Positions 16,961 to 24,672 are shown, numbered from the stretch's first letter. The stretch: 64,000 nucleotides of DNA from Paenibacillus contaminans (GCF_003285015.1 NZ_QMFB01000014.1:158002-222001); one strand, 5' to 3'. Numbers and translations: made by a program. Notes: generated by a model from the sequence alone, not told the origin.

Positions 16961-17653
16961 CTAGAAGTCCAAGCTCGTTCGGAGCAGTTCCTTGAAATCC
17001 GAGCACTCGGACAGAGGCTCCGGAATGCTATGCAATCGTTTATCGTTCTTGCGGTTGATCCATACGCTTCTGATTCCTAGCGCGGAAGGGCCTTTCACAT
17101 CCTCGATCTGCGCATCCCCGACATATACGACCTCCGATGGCCGGCAGTCAAGCGATTCCAATATTTTTGCGAAAAATTCGACGCTCGGCTTATATACGCG
17201 CAGCGATTCCGATGAGAAAATAGGGCCGATATCGAGCCCGTTTCTGCTCAGATCCGCAAGCAGCGGTTCATGATCGCTATTCGAGCCGACGGCGAGTCGG
17301 AAGCGGGTCGAAAGCTCCGCGAGGACGGCCGGCACCTCCGGGAAGACGGCGCGTTTGCCCAGCGTATTCAGCATATAGCGGACGTCCAGTTCCGGATCGC
17401 CTTGAATATTGAAGGCTTCATAGGTTTGCGCGAGTCCGATCCGGAAAATATCCGATTCCGCCTGAAATATACCGGAACGGCACAACTCGTGATGGTTTCG
17501 TTTCCATGTTTCGTAAAAAGGCTTCGGGTCCATATCAGACTGCCGACTGCCGAGAATTTGCTCCACTGCCGTCATCGAGCCTTTGCCGGTATCGATTAAG
17601 GTGCCGTAGCAATCGAAAACAATCGTCGTAATCAACAACAATCCCCGCCTCAT
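16961..17653 (-). CDS. HAD-family hydrolase
   Basis: A predicted phosphatase of the haloacid dehalogenase superfamily, about 225-230 residues. Motif I is VFDCYGTLID with the nucleophile and acid/base Asp (spelled DCYGT, as in HAD subfamily IA). Motif II Ser lies in AVGSNSD, the motif III Lys in RVYKPSVEFF, and motif IV is VYVGDAQIEDVKG. The start is uncertain: ATG 17653, or a TTG six codons later behind GAGGCGGGGA. Substrate cannot be deduced. A full-length palindromic repeat adjoins the stop. Confidence 0.85.
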   Translation of the reverse strand: MRRGLLLITTIVFDCYGTLIDTGKGSMTAVEQILGSRQSDMDPKPFYETWKRNHHELCRSGIFQAESDIFRIGLAQTYEAFNIQGDPELDVRYMLNTLGKRAVFPEVPAVLAELSTRFRLAVGSNSDHEPLLADLSRNGLDIGPIFSSESLRVYKPSVEFFAKILESLDCRPSEVVYVGDAQIEDVKGPSALGIRSVWINRKNDKRLHSIPEPLSECSDFKELLRTSLDF

Positions 17654-17762
17654 GATTATGATCAAACGTACTGCAAACCCCAATAAACCGGAGTGTTCAA
17701 CCATTATACCTGAATTTTACAGCGGCGTCATCGAACATTCCTGCCGAACATAGGCATGGCAA

Positions 17763-17793
17763 AATGAAAACAGCTCCCGGCCGGGAGCTGTTC
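17763..17793 (-). terminator. Terminator-like hairpin
   Basis: ACAGCTCCC/GGGAGCTGT around GGCC. Read on the minus strand it is followed by TTTTCATTTT, so it would end transcripts from the ArsR/GyrB fusion gene. Confidence 0.7.
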
Positions 17794-17853
17794 CGCTAGT
17801 TAAAAGATAAGCCGGACTTTACAGGTTTCACATAACAAATGCATATATTTCAA

Positions 17854-17998
17854 CCGTAAACGCGCGCGTCCGAGCTTGTGCTTACGAAGTCGCTTTCTTC
17901 AAAAGCGTTTAGGATGGCGAAGCCTTTTTTACGAAAATACGTGAGGAGGGGGCACATTTTCATCATAACCTGCGGCCGAGAGGCCAAAAACGTTTATC
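17854..17998. repeat. GGTAAACG palindromic repeat, interrupted (copy C)
   Basis: CCGTAAACGCGCGCGTCC, a GCTTGTGCTTACGAAG segment and the CGCTTTCTTCAAAAGCG hairpin match copies A and B. The expected closing CGTTTATCC is found only at 17989-17997, after about 60 bp of extra sequence. The closing arm contains the stop codon (TAA in GGATAAACG, minus strand) of the ArsR/GyrB fusion gene. Confidence 0.6.
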
Positions 17999-19142
17999 CT
18001 TGATTCGTATGCAGCAGCAGCTGCAGACCGGGGGTGGCCGCGGCAATCTCAGCGATGCGCTGCTCGATTACCGCTATATCGAAACCTGTTGGAAACAGCT
18101 CCGCATCCGGCTCCACCGTGACGCTCGTGCCCGTTTCTTTCGTCTTGCCGATTTTCATGACGCCGGATTGCGGAATGCCATGTCGGTAATCCTGCCTATA
18201 GACCGTTTCCTCGCGGCGGATTTCAACGGAAAGCTTCTGGGACAAAGCGTTGATGACGGCGACGCTGATCCCTTTCTCCCCGCCCGGAGCATAAAAGGGA
18301 GCGCTCAGCTCCGGTCTCTGAATTTCGGTCATCACGCTTTGCACTTTGGGAACTTCGGTATGCGCTAACGCTTTAACGGGGATTCCGCGGCCGTCGTCCG
18401 AAATGGTGACGGAACGGTCGCCGTGAACAAAAATCGTCACTCCACGGCAAAAACCTGCACGATGCTCCAGTATGGCGTTCTCCAGCAGAGCCCATAGCAG
18501 CAGATGCGGGTCATTCCCGTTCGCAGCGCTTCCGAGGTAGACGCCGGCATTGCTTCGCACTTCCGTCATATCCAAATAGTTGCTCGTTTCCAGTAAATCG
18601 GCCGCTGCAGCGAGCAGCAGCAGCAAAGGCAGCGCCCGCCGATCCGGCAGCGAATAACGGCCGCCGCGTTCCTCTTGCACAAGCAAACCTGCCCCTTGCA
18701 GCGCTTTAATATGGTGGTATAGCTGTCCGGTTGTCCCCATGCCGAGCTTCTCGACAAGCTCCGCGCCGGTAAGCGGCTGCATCATGACGGCTCGCAGCAG
18801 ATCGAGCCGCTGTTTGTGGCCGAGCGCCGCGATCACTTTGGCGGCCTTCTCGCCGTCAAGCTCGAGCAGCTGCCGGACTTGCCGCTCCTGCGGTGTCCAG
18901 CGATACGTGCGCTCCCCAAAGCGGTAACTGCCGGCATAAAACAGGCCGCCTTCCTCAGCACCGCCTTCGTTATCCTCATCATTGCTGACGTTTATGCCGT
19001 CAGCGGTTACCGGGACATCGAACCGGCGCACCTTGCCTGACGCCAAGCCTTCTTCAAGCAAACGTTCCAGCTTTTGAACTGCGGTACTTACCTGTTCCAT
19101 TTGCGCTTGTAAAGCATAGATTTCAGCCCATGCATCCCGCAT
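17994..19142 (-). CDS. ArsR-type winged-helix protein fused to a GyrB-like ATPase domain
   Basis: A 382-residue fusion. Residues 1-35 look helical, possibly coiled coil. An ArsR-like winged helix covers about 100-168 (IAALGHKQRLDLLRAV, LVEKLGMGTTGQLYHHI). Residues 195-378 track the DNA gyrase B ATPase domain in order: VRSNAGVYLGS, the N-box LLENAILEHRAG, the G1 box ISDDGRGIPV, the G2-like PGGEKGISVAVINALSQKL, YRQDYRHGIPQ, ETGTSV. The gyrase Glu that activates water is Ala218, while the Mg-binding Asn222 and the adenine-binding Asp249 remain. The transducer and later gyrase domains are absent. This suggests a regulator that binds ATP or a gyrase-type ligand. A perfect palindrome lies just upstream. 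Confidence 0.85.
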   Translation of the reverse strand: MRDAWAEIYALQAQMEQVSTAVQKLERLLEEGLASGKVRRFDVPVTADGINVSNDEDNEGGAEEGGLFYAGSYRFGERTYRWTPQERQVRQLLELDGEKAAKVIAALGHKQRLDLLRAVMMQPLTGAELVEKLGMGTTGQLYHHIKALQGAGLLVQEERGGRYSLPDRRALPLLLLLAAAADLLETSNYLDMTEVRSNAGVYLGSAANGNDPHLLLWALLENAILEHRAGFCRGVTIFVHGDRSVTISDDGRGIPVKALAHTEVPKVQSVMTEIQRPELSAPFYAPGGEKGISVAVINALSQKLSVEIRREETVYRQDYRHGIPQSGVMKIGKTKETGTSVTVEPDAELFPTGFDIAVIEQRIAEIAAATPGLQLLLHTNQG

Positions 19143-19169
19143 AACGATCGCCTCACTTCGATATTATTA

Positions 19170-19196
19170 AATTACGTAATTACGTTATAACGTAAT
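19170..19196. promoter_or_regulatory. Overlapping perfect palindromes, candidate autoregulatory operator
   Basis: AATTACGTAATT (19170-19181) overlaps ATTACGTTATAACGTAAT (19179-19196), a perfect 18-bp palindrome. They lie 28-54 bp upstream of the ArsR/GyrB fusion start, in its likely promoter. This is the normal place for an ArsR-family repressor to bind its own gene. Confidence 0.65.
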
Positions 19197-19204
19197 ATTA
19201 GCAA

Positions 19205-19823
19205 AAAACCGTCACTTTGTAAATAGTTCCATCTTGCTCGAAAGCCGAAATTTGAGCGGCAATTCACAGCGCTGATTTCCATTCGGATTGCAGGCTGCCA
19301 CCCGCATAGAACTATCCGATATAAAGCGGTGGAGGGGAGGCGTGCGATAGTAGTACGTTGACAGCGTTTGATCCAAGGTTTTCTGCCCGCACTTTTCATG
19401 AGGGGATCCGCAGTGGAAAGGGCGGGTTCGTATAAGGCCACGAGCACCCAAACCTTGCATTTCATGGGGCTATCCCAAAAGTGCAGTGCGAAATGGACTA
19501 GTCCCAAATTGTAAACAAAGAAGCTTCCAAAACCACTGATACTGACAAAGTGGGGATGGAAGCTCCTATTACTGTTGATTTAGTGCTCGAAGTGGGACGG
19601 AAAAATTACAAAAATGACATTTGGGAAAGCCGCTCTTAATCCAAGGATTACTGCCCGGCTTGCCGTGAATGAGCCCGTGATCAAACGGTGGTTTTGTATG
19701 CAGCACATTTGCGCTCGTACCTTGAATTTGAAGTGGTCAACGTATTAGACGCCATCAAGTTTAAACTAGGATTCCTGACCTGGTTACGAAAGCAAACACG
19801 GAACTCGTAATGGTTATTCACGA
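19205..19823. other. Intergenic DNA with possible coding remnants
   Basis: About 620 bp without a gene I can name. One plus-strand frame near 19510-19635 reads as protein-like (MEAPITVDLVLEVGRKNYKN) and stops, and another at about 19705-19810 ends LTWLRKQTRNS. These may be fragments of one decayed gene, perhaps from a mobile element. The part just before 19824 resembles the flank of the MITE-like copy at 57.4 kb, so the repeat unit may extend into this stretch. Confidence 0.35.
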
Positions 19824-20060
19824 ACTGTGCGATTAGTGGAGAAAATCTTATTGTTCATGAGGCTGTCCTCACTATTTCGCAGGTGAAAAACTAGTTCTCG
19901 CCCATCAGTGAGGCAAACGCAACTATCAATTTCGTTTGTCTCACTAATAATTGCGTTTGCCTCATTACCTCGCCAGAATACGGGTTTTTGGCGAGAGATA
20001 GTGAGGTTTGCCTTATGAACAGTAAACTTTTCCTTACTATTTCTCCAGAACACAAGTCAT
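19824..20060 (+). mobile_element. MITE-like element, copy 1
   Basis: Homologous in inverse orientation to 57142-57377 over about 237 bp. The ends form imperfect terminal inverted repeats: GGAGAAAA then GTTCATGAGGC and CCTCACTAT, against the complement of CTCACTAT...GTTCAT..TTTCTCC. An internal hairpin pairs GTGAGGCAAACG with CGTTTGTCTCAC. It has no coding frame of its own, as expected for a miniature inverted-repeat element. No target-site duplication could be fixed by eye. Confidence 0.65.
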
Positions 20061-20243
20061 CAGCTCCACGAGGGGGATTTAAGTAGAGAAGGGGGGCTGA
20101 GCATCAACGGAGTAAAAGTCGGAGTAAGCAAGAGGAGGAGCAGGCCGCAATGAGTATCCGGCATTGCCTTTAGCGGCGGAATTGCACCATTTGAAAAGTC
20201 GGCATGATAGAATAGAAGGGATAATGAACGGAGGAGGACGAGC

Positions 20244-20603
20244 ATGAAGGTCAAACGAATCGTCGCCAATATCAATACACAGGATATTGCGGCAGCAAAG
20301 TGCTTTTATCAGGATGTGCTGGGGCTTGATGTGCTGATGGATCACGGCTGGATTGCAACGTATGGTTCGCGCGAGAAGATGGACGTCCAAATTAGCTTCG
20401 CTTCCGAGGGGGGCTCGGACACGGCCGTGCCCGATCTGTCGATTGAAGTGGATGATGTAGACGCTGCGTACGAACGCATGCTGAGAGCGGGGTTTCCCGT
20501 ACAATACGGGCCTGCCGATGAGCCATGGGGCGTTCGGAGGTTTTATGTACGAGATCCTTTTGGCAAGCTGATCAATATCGTTGCCCACGTACAATCCGAC
20601 TGA
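20244..20603 (+). CDS. VOC (glyoxalase/bleomycin-resistance) family protein
   Basis: A 119-residue single-chain VOC protein: RIVANINTQDIAAAKCFYQDVLGLDV at the start, a PDLSIEVDDVDAAYERM middle and FYVRDPFGKLINIVAH at the end. These are the beta-alpha-beta-beta-beta halves of the fold. The family includes dioxygenases, lyases and antibiotic-binding proteins, and the substrate is not evident. GGAGGAGG precedes the ATG. It stands alone, convergent with the CDF gene. Confidence 0.85.
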   Translation: MKVKRIVANINTQDIAAAKCFYQDVLGLDVLMDHGWIATYGSREKMDVQISFASEGGSDTAVPDLSIEVDDVDAAYERMLRAGFPVQYGPADEPWGVRRFYVRDPFGKLINIVAHVQSD

Positions 20604-20639
20604 CGCCCTGCTAACCGAACCGTTTCGATCGATTTTGCT

Positions 20640-21569
20640 TTATTTGCGTTTTTTGGCCGAAATCGCCTTGAGATCGTCTTCCGCATACCACGGATTCAAA
20701 TGAACAAGCACCTCATCGACGTCCTCGTGCGCGTCTTTAATCGCTTTTTTGATTTCGCGGCTAATATCGTGGCCTTCCTGAATGGAAAGATGCCCGGGAA
20801 TGCTCGCCCGCACGTCGACCAAAATGTATTGGCCGTGCTCGCGCGCCCGCAGACGGTCGATCCGCTTCACTTCCCGGACGGCTCTGACGAGCGACGCAAA
20901 TTGCTTGATTTTATCCGGATCCACGGTCCGGTCCATCAAAATATCGACCGCATCTTTGCCCATCTCGTAGGCGAGCTTCAAAACAAGAACGGCGACGATA
21001 ATACCGGCGGCCGGATCCCCGTATTTCAAAAGCGTTATGCCGGTCCAGTCGCCGACAAGCGCCAGCGTAATGCCGACAACTGCGGCAGCCGAGGCGTATA
21101 CGTCAGCCAAATGATCGTAAGCCGTCGCGATTAATGCTTTGGATTTGGATTGCTTGCCGATTTTCATGGTATACATATACAGCCACTGCTTCCAGACTAG
21201 GGAAATGAAGGCGGCGATAAGCGCAATCAGATGAGCTTCCGGCGGCGGGCCGAAGAGCACTTCAATGGAGCTGTACCCGATCCATATCGCTGCCAAAAGC
21301 AAAATGACGGCAACGATTCCTGCTCCGACAACCTCCGCCTTGCCGTGCCCGTACGGATGATCTTCGTCTGCAGGCTGGCTAGAAATGCGCATCGAGCCGA
21401 ATGCCGTCGCCGAGGCGATGACATCGCCTGCGTTATGGATGCCGTCTGCGATCAGCACGCCGCTTTTGAACAACACCCCGACTATAAGCTTAATAAGGGT
21501 TAATGCGATATTGCTGAACAGGCTGATACCAGCGGCGAACATCGACTTGTTTTTTTCTGCGTTCATCAT
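20640..21569 (-). CDS. Cation diffusion facilitator (CDF) metal exporter
   Basis: A 309-residue CDF protein with about six membrane segments and a C-terminal cytoplasmic domain (about 210-300). The site-A metal ligands are seen as ADGIHNAGD (HxxxD) in TM2 and YDHLADVY (HxxxD) in TM5. The cytoplasmic end has HxxxG and VLVHLNP elements. It should exchange protons for Zn, Mn, Co or Fe. The start is directly after the stop of a possible 51-codon leader, and a terminator-like hairpin sits in that leader, so expression may be attenuated. Confidence 0.9.
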   Translation of the reverse strand: MMNAEKNKSMFAAGISLFSNIALTLIKLIVGVLFKSGVLIADGIHNAGDVIASATAFGSMRISSQPADEDHPYGHGKAEVVGAGIVAVILLLAAIWIGYSSIEVLFGPPPEAHLIALIAAFISLVWKQWLYMYTMKIGKQSKSKALIATAYDHLADVYASAAAVVGITLALVGDWTGITLLKYGDPAAGIIVAVLVLKLAYEMGKDAVDILMDRTVDPDKIKQFASLVRAVREVKRIDRLRAREHGQYILVDVRASIPGHLSIQEGHDISREIKKAIKDAHEDVDEVLVHLNPWYAEDDLKAISAKKRK

Positions 21570-21725
21570 TTATTCCTCCCGCCACGATAATTGCCCTTGG
21601 GAAACAAAAACCCTTAACCGTCGCCGGCTAAGGGTTAGATTGATTTTATGAGGACAAGATTCGAAATTTGTCTTGCTTGCACCTGCATATTGTTCACCAT
21701 CGCAAATAAAGGATTCCTTCATCAT
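21570..21725 (-). CDS. Possible leader peptide upstream of the CDF exporter (51 residues)
   Basis: An ATG-ATG pair at 21725 follows GGAGG by 8 bp. The frame runs 51 codons and stops with TAA immediately before the ATG of the CDF gene. The peptide has two Cys and one His (FICDGEQY, FESCPHKIN). It overlaps a hairpin with a U-run (21609-21638). No homolog is recalled, so it could be chance, but position and ribosome binding site support coupling. Confidence 0.4.
   Translation of the reverse strand: MMKESFICDGEQYAGASKTNFESCPHKINLTLSRRRLRVFVSQGQLSWREE
21609..21638 (-). terminator. Attenuator-like terminator in the CDF leader
   Basis: On the minus strand AACCCTTAGCC pairs with GGTTAAGGGTT (one mismatch) and is followed by TTTTTG. 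It lies between the likely promoter and the CDF start, so it could act as a conditional terminator. Confidence 0.65.
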
Positions 21726-21909
21726 ACCATAATCCTCCTGCATGCGCAAAGCAGGGACTGAGATTAGGGCGCTTTCGCCATGCCTCCATCAATCCGAACG
21801 GAGACGTTGAATAATGGTGCACCCGCAGGCTACAATGTGGATAGGAGAAACCGCCGTGGCAATAATAGCGCTTAAAGAAAGGAAATCGCGGAATCAGCTC
21901 GAATTTTGC

Positions 21910-21939
21910 GGTAAACGTCAGCGTCAAAGGCGTTTATCC
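21910..21939. repeat. GGTAAACG palindromic repeat, short form (copy G)
   Basis: GGTAAACGtcagcgTC...AAAGGCGTTTATCC, a 30-bp hairpin about 30 bp before the DUF1232-like gene. Confidence 0.65.
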
Positions 21940-21972
21940 TTGACAGATGAGGATGACTTGAGGAGGGAGCCT

Positions 21973-22203
21973 ATGCACAAGCTGCTGTCGCTTCGCCACT
22001 GGCTGCATGTTTTTAAACGGGTTTGGAAGCTGCTCGGATCTTCTGGGGTGCCGATTTGGGAGAAGCTTGTATTCACGGTGCCCGCACTCTTATATGTCGT
22101 GCTGCCCGATGCGCTGCCGATGCTGCCGATTGACGATATTGCAGTCGTGATGCTGCTCGCCAACTGGTTCGCCGAAAGAATGGAAAAGAAATATAAAATA
22201 TAG
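21973..22203 (+). CDS. Small DUF1232/YkvA-like membrane protein
   Basis: 76 residues with a hydrophobic segment and the family-like core LPDALPMLPIDDIAVVMLLA, comparable to the PIDLIPD-type motif of DUF1232 proteins. AGGAGGGAGCC precedes the ATG at 21973; the longer frame upstream runs through a repeat and is not used. Function of the family is unknown. The single membrane segment and charged C-terminus suggest a small inner-membrane protein. Confidence 0.65.
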   Translation: MHKLLSLRHWLHVFKRVWKLLGSSGVPIWEKLVFTVPALLYVVLPDALPMLPIDDIAVVMLLANWFAERMEKKYKI

Positions 22204-22311
22204 CTTGACGCAAAACAATGCTTCGCGGCGCCGGACCTATCCCCATTTCGGTAAAAGGGCGGCGTGGTTGACGCCGGATAGGCTTTATTTAAATATGAGA
22301 AATATTTTATC

Positions 22312-22391
22312 GGTAAACGCGCCTGTCCTTAAGCATATGCTCACGAAGTCGCCTTCTTTGAAAGCGTTTAGGACGGGTAAGCCGTTTATCC
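22312..22391. repeat. GGTAAACG palindromic repeat, full length (copy D1)
   Basis: GGTAAACGCGCCTGTCC, AAGCATATGCT, CGCCTTCTTTGAAAGCG, AGGACGG and CCGTTTATCC in the same order as copies A, B and E. Confidence 0.85.
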
Positions 22392-22400
22392 TTAATTTTT

Positions 22401-22474
22401 CGAAAAGTATACCGTGGAAGCGGCTCTAAATCTCGGTAAACGCCAGCGTCAAAGACGCCGGTAGACGTTTATCC
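22401..22474. repeat. Flanked short palindromic repeat ahead of the GntR gene (copy D2)
   Basis: The flank AGTATACCGTGGAAGCGG...CTCTAAATCT is followed by GGTAAACGCCAGCGTC-AAA-GACGCCGG...CGTTTATCC. Flank and hairpin recur at 63897-63974 and, degenerate, at 3951-4018. The closing arm ends a few bases before the Shine-Dalgarno of the GntR gene. Confidence 0.75.
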
Positions 22475-22491
22475 ATGTGGGGGGAGTTTTT

Positions 22492-23202
22492 TTGGAAATA
22501 ACGAAAATCGCAACTCATAAAATTTACGAGAAGGTTGCGGAGCAAATCAAGCGCCAAATCGTGGAGGGGAACCTGCAGCCGGGGGAAAAGCTGCCGTCGA
22601 CCCGCGAGTTTTCCGAGCGCTTTCAAGTCGGACGTTCGACGATCCGCGAAGCGCTAAGCGCATTAAAGGCGATGGGGCTGGTCGAAAGCCGTCAAGGGGA
22701 AGGCAGTTATGTGCGCAGCAATATGCCGGAACAGGTGAGCATGCCCGATTTCGAATCGATGCAGCTAAGCCGGGAAACGGTGCTGGAGCTGTTGGAAGCG
22801 CGCAAATCGCTCGAGGTGTCGAACGCCGCTATTGCCGCGGAGAAACGGACCGAGGAAGATCTCGAGACGTTCGAGGGCATTTTGGCGACAATGCAGGAAA
22901 ATCTGGGCAATGAGGCGGAAGGCGAGAAGGCCGATATGCTTTTTCATTTGACGCTTGCGAGGGCGACGCACAACACGATTATGGTCAGACTGTTGGAAAC
23001 GATTTCGGGACAAATGGAATCGGCGATCCGCGGCACAAGGAGGCTGCAGATGTACTCGAACCATTCCGTATCCGCCCAGCTCTGGCGCGAGCACCAGAAT
23101 ATTTACGCCGCCATTCGGGCGGGGGATCCGCTCGCCGCGCAGGAAGCCATGCGGGAGCATCTTTTTCACGTGGAACGGGTGTTGATTCCGTACGTTAAAT
23201 AA
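22492..23202 (+). CDS. GntR-family (FadR/FCD) transcriptional regulator, probable LutR
   Basis: The N-terminal winged helix is typical GntR (KIYEKVAEQIKRQIVEGNL, LPSTREFSERFQVGRSTIREAL). The C-terminal FCD domain follows from about residue 90, with the metal-binding Asp/His set (DMLFHLTLARATHN, EHQNIYAAI, MREHLFHVERV). The TTG at 22492 lies 6 bp after GGGGGGAG. It lies upstream of lutABC, with one gene between. In Bacillus, lutABC is repressed by LutR, an FCD GntR protein responding to L-lactate, so the same role is likely here. Confidence 0.82.
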   Translation: MEITKIATHKIYEKVAEQIKRQIVEGNLQPGEKLPSTREFSERFQVGRSTIREALSALKAMGLVESRQGEGSYVRSNMPEQVSMPDFESMQLSRETVLELLEARKSLEVSNAAIAAEKRTEEDLETFEGILATMQENLGNEAEGEKADMLFHLTLARATHNTIMVRLLETISGQMESAIRGTRRLQMYSNHSVSAQLWREHQNIYAAIRAGDPLAAQEAMREHLFHVERVLIPYVK

Positions 23203-23355
23203 GTTAAGCGTTAACGGTGTTCAGCCGAATGCAGCCGTATGGCGCAGGCAAGGCGCCTTAAGATGACGTTTTACATAAAATGATTCCGCAAGCTTCCTTA
23301 GCGTTAGGTTATCCGTCGCTGAACGGAGTTTGCGTGCCGGTGGGAGTGGAGACGG

Positions 23356-24522
23356 ATGCGCGGGGAAACCGATTTTTTGAGCAGGGTCTTTATCGATGAA
23401 GCGAACGAGTATTTTCAACTTCCGGAATCGGTCATGCAAGCCTTCTATGAGGAGATTGACAGAATAAATGCCGATTCGGAGCTTCAGCAGCTCGCTCGAG
23501 AGATGCACGGGCTGCTGTACGGAGCTGAAGGAAACAAAGAGGAAGCGATCGGCCGTTTGCAGCGGATGGGAACGGAGGCAGGGATGTTCGCCGCCGTCGT
23601 TTATGCCTCAGGCCTTCCAGCCGTCAAGGAGCTGTACGCGTCCAAAGGAATGCCTATGCATGTTCTAAAGGAAACGTTGAGCGACATGGGCATCTGGATG
23701 CAGCATCACGAGCAAAAGTACGGCAGCTGGGGGTTAAGCGAGCTGGGATGGTTGAACAGGCATTTCAGCGGCGGGATTTACAAGCTCGGACGTCTGCAAT
23801 TTATGCCTCGAACGTATCGCGTCAAGGCCAATGTGTTTCGCAGCCGTTCGGGCGGCCGACTTATCGCTTTATCCGATGAGGGCGTACTCTTTCGTGCGGA
23901 TGGACAAGCGGACGGTACGAACGGGGTTTACGATCCCGCCGGTTCCTGGGCTTCCGTTTATGAGAACGATGGACTAACGATTCGAGGGTACCGGCTTTCC
24001 CCTTACGGTTACGCGATCCGAGAGCCGATAGAGCTCGATGCGCGGGAGTGGGAGCAGGTTTTGAAGGAAGGGGACCCTGTGCTTGACGTACATATACCCG
24101 AGGGCGCTAAAATGACGCATGAGCTCTGCAGGGACTCCTACAGGCAAGCGGCAGCGTTCTTCGCCGAATTTTTGCCGGAGCATGCGGCGAAGGCTTTTAC
24201 ATGCACGTCTTGGCTGCTTAGTCCGCAGCTGCGCCTGCTGCTTCCGGATTCATCGAATATCGTAAAGTTTCAGAGCGATTATTATTGCACGCCCGTAGTT
24301 TCCGACGAGAAACAGACGTTCGAACGGGTTTTTGGCGCGATCCCGGAGGACTTCTCGCAAGCGCCGCGCGATTCGGCGCTTCGCCGGGCGGTGCTCGATC
24401 ACGTGATGGCCGGCCATGCGATCCATGGCGGATCGGGGTTCATTATGCTGGAGTCGGCGGAAGACGGACGCTACGCGGATCGGGCGGATGCGGTCGGGAA
24501 AGCGCATGGCGCGGGGCTGTAA
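23356..24522 (+). CDS. GNAT-like acyltransferase-domain protein (DUF5596 type)
   Basis: 388 residues. The N-terminal 120 residues (VFIDEANEYFQLPESVMQAFY) and the C-terminal part (LCRDSYRQAAAFFAEFLPEHAAKAFTC, SWLLSPQLRLLLP) resemble the two-domain family annotated as N-acyltransferase N-terminal plus GNAT-like C-terminal. The central PRTYRVKANVF and a phosphate-loop-like region support that fold. No catalytic role is established. It sits between the LutR-like regulator and lutA, a placement that could be functional or incidental. Confidence 0.6.
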   Translation: MRGETDFLSRVFIDEANEYFQLPESVMQAFYEEIDRINADSELQQLAREMHGLLYGAEGNKEEAIGRLQRMGTEAGMFAAVVYASGLPAVKELYASKGMPMHVLKETLSDMGIWMQHHEQKYGSWGLSELGWLNRHFSGGIYKLGRLQFMPRTYRVKANVFRSRSGGRLIALSDEGVLFRADGQADGTNGVYDPAGSWASVYENDGLTIRGYRLSPYGYAIREPIELDAREWEQVLKEGDPVLDVHIPEGAKMTHELCRDSYRQAAAFFAEFLPEHAAKAFTCTSWLLSPQLRLLLPDSSNIVKFQSDYYCTPVVSDEKQTFERVFGAIPEDFSQAPRDSALRRAVLDHVMAGHAIHGGSGFIMLESAEDGRYADRADAVGKAHGAGL

Positions 24523-24661
24523 GAGGCTAGAAAGACTGGGGCGGTAAATGTTACGAATGGCTCAACCGCAGGATGAAAATAGTTGTTCGGGGACGATTGC
24601 CGGCGCAGCATGTGCGGCTCAAATCCCCGGGCAGCGAAATTTACTCTTTTCTTTTTCTAAC

Positions 24662-24672
24662 TTATCTGATAA
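24662..24672 (+). promoter_or_regulatory. Candidate GntR/LutR operator upstream of lutA
   Basis: TTATCTGATAA is a perfect 11-bp inverted repeat around T, about 85 bp before lutA. FCD-type GntR proteins bind short palindromes of this kind. The site is AT-rich and lies where a promoter is expected, but no clear -35/-10 pair was fixed. Confidence 0.4.

Noticed and set aside
17854..17998. Reading copy C as a plain terminator of the ArsR/GyrB gene
   Set aside because: A cleaner terminator exists at 17763-17793; copy C matches the dispersed repeat family even though it contains the stop codon.
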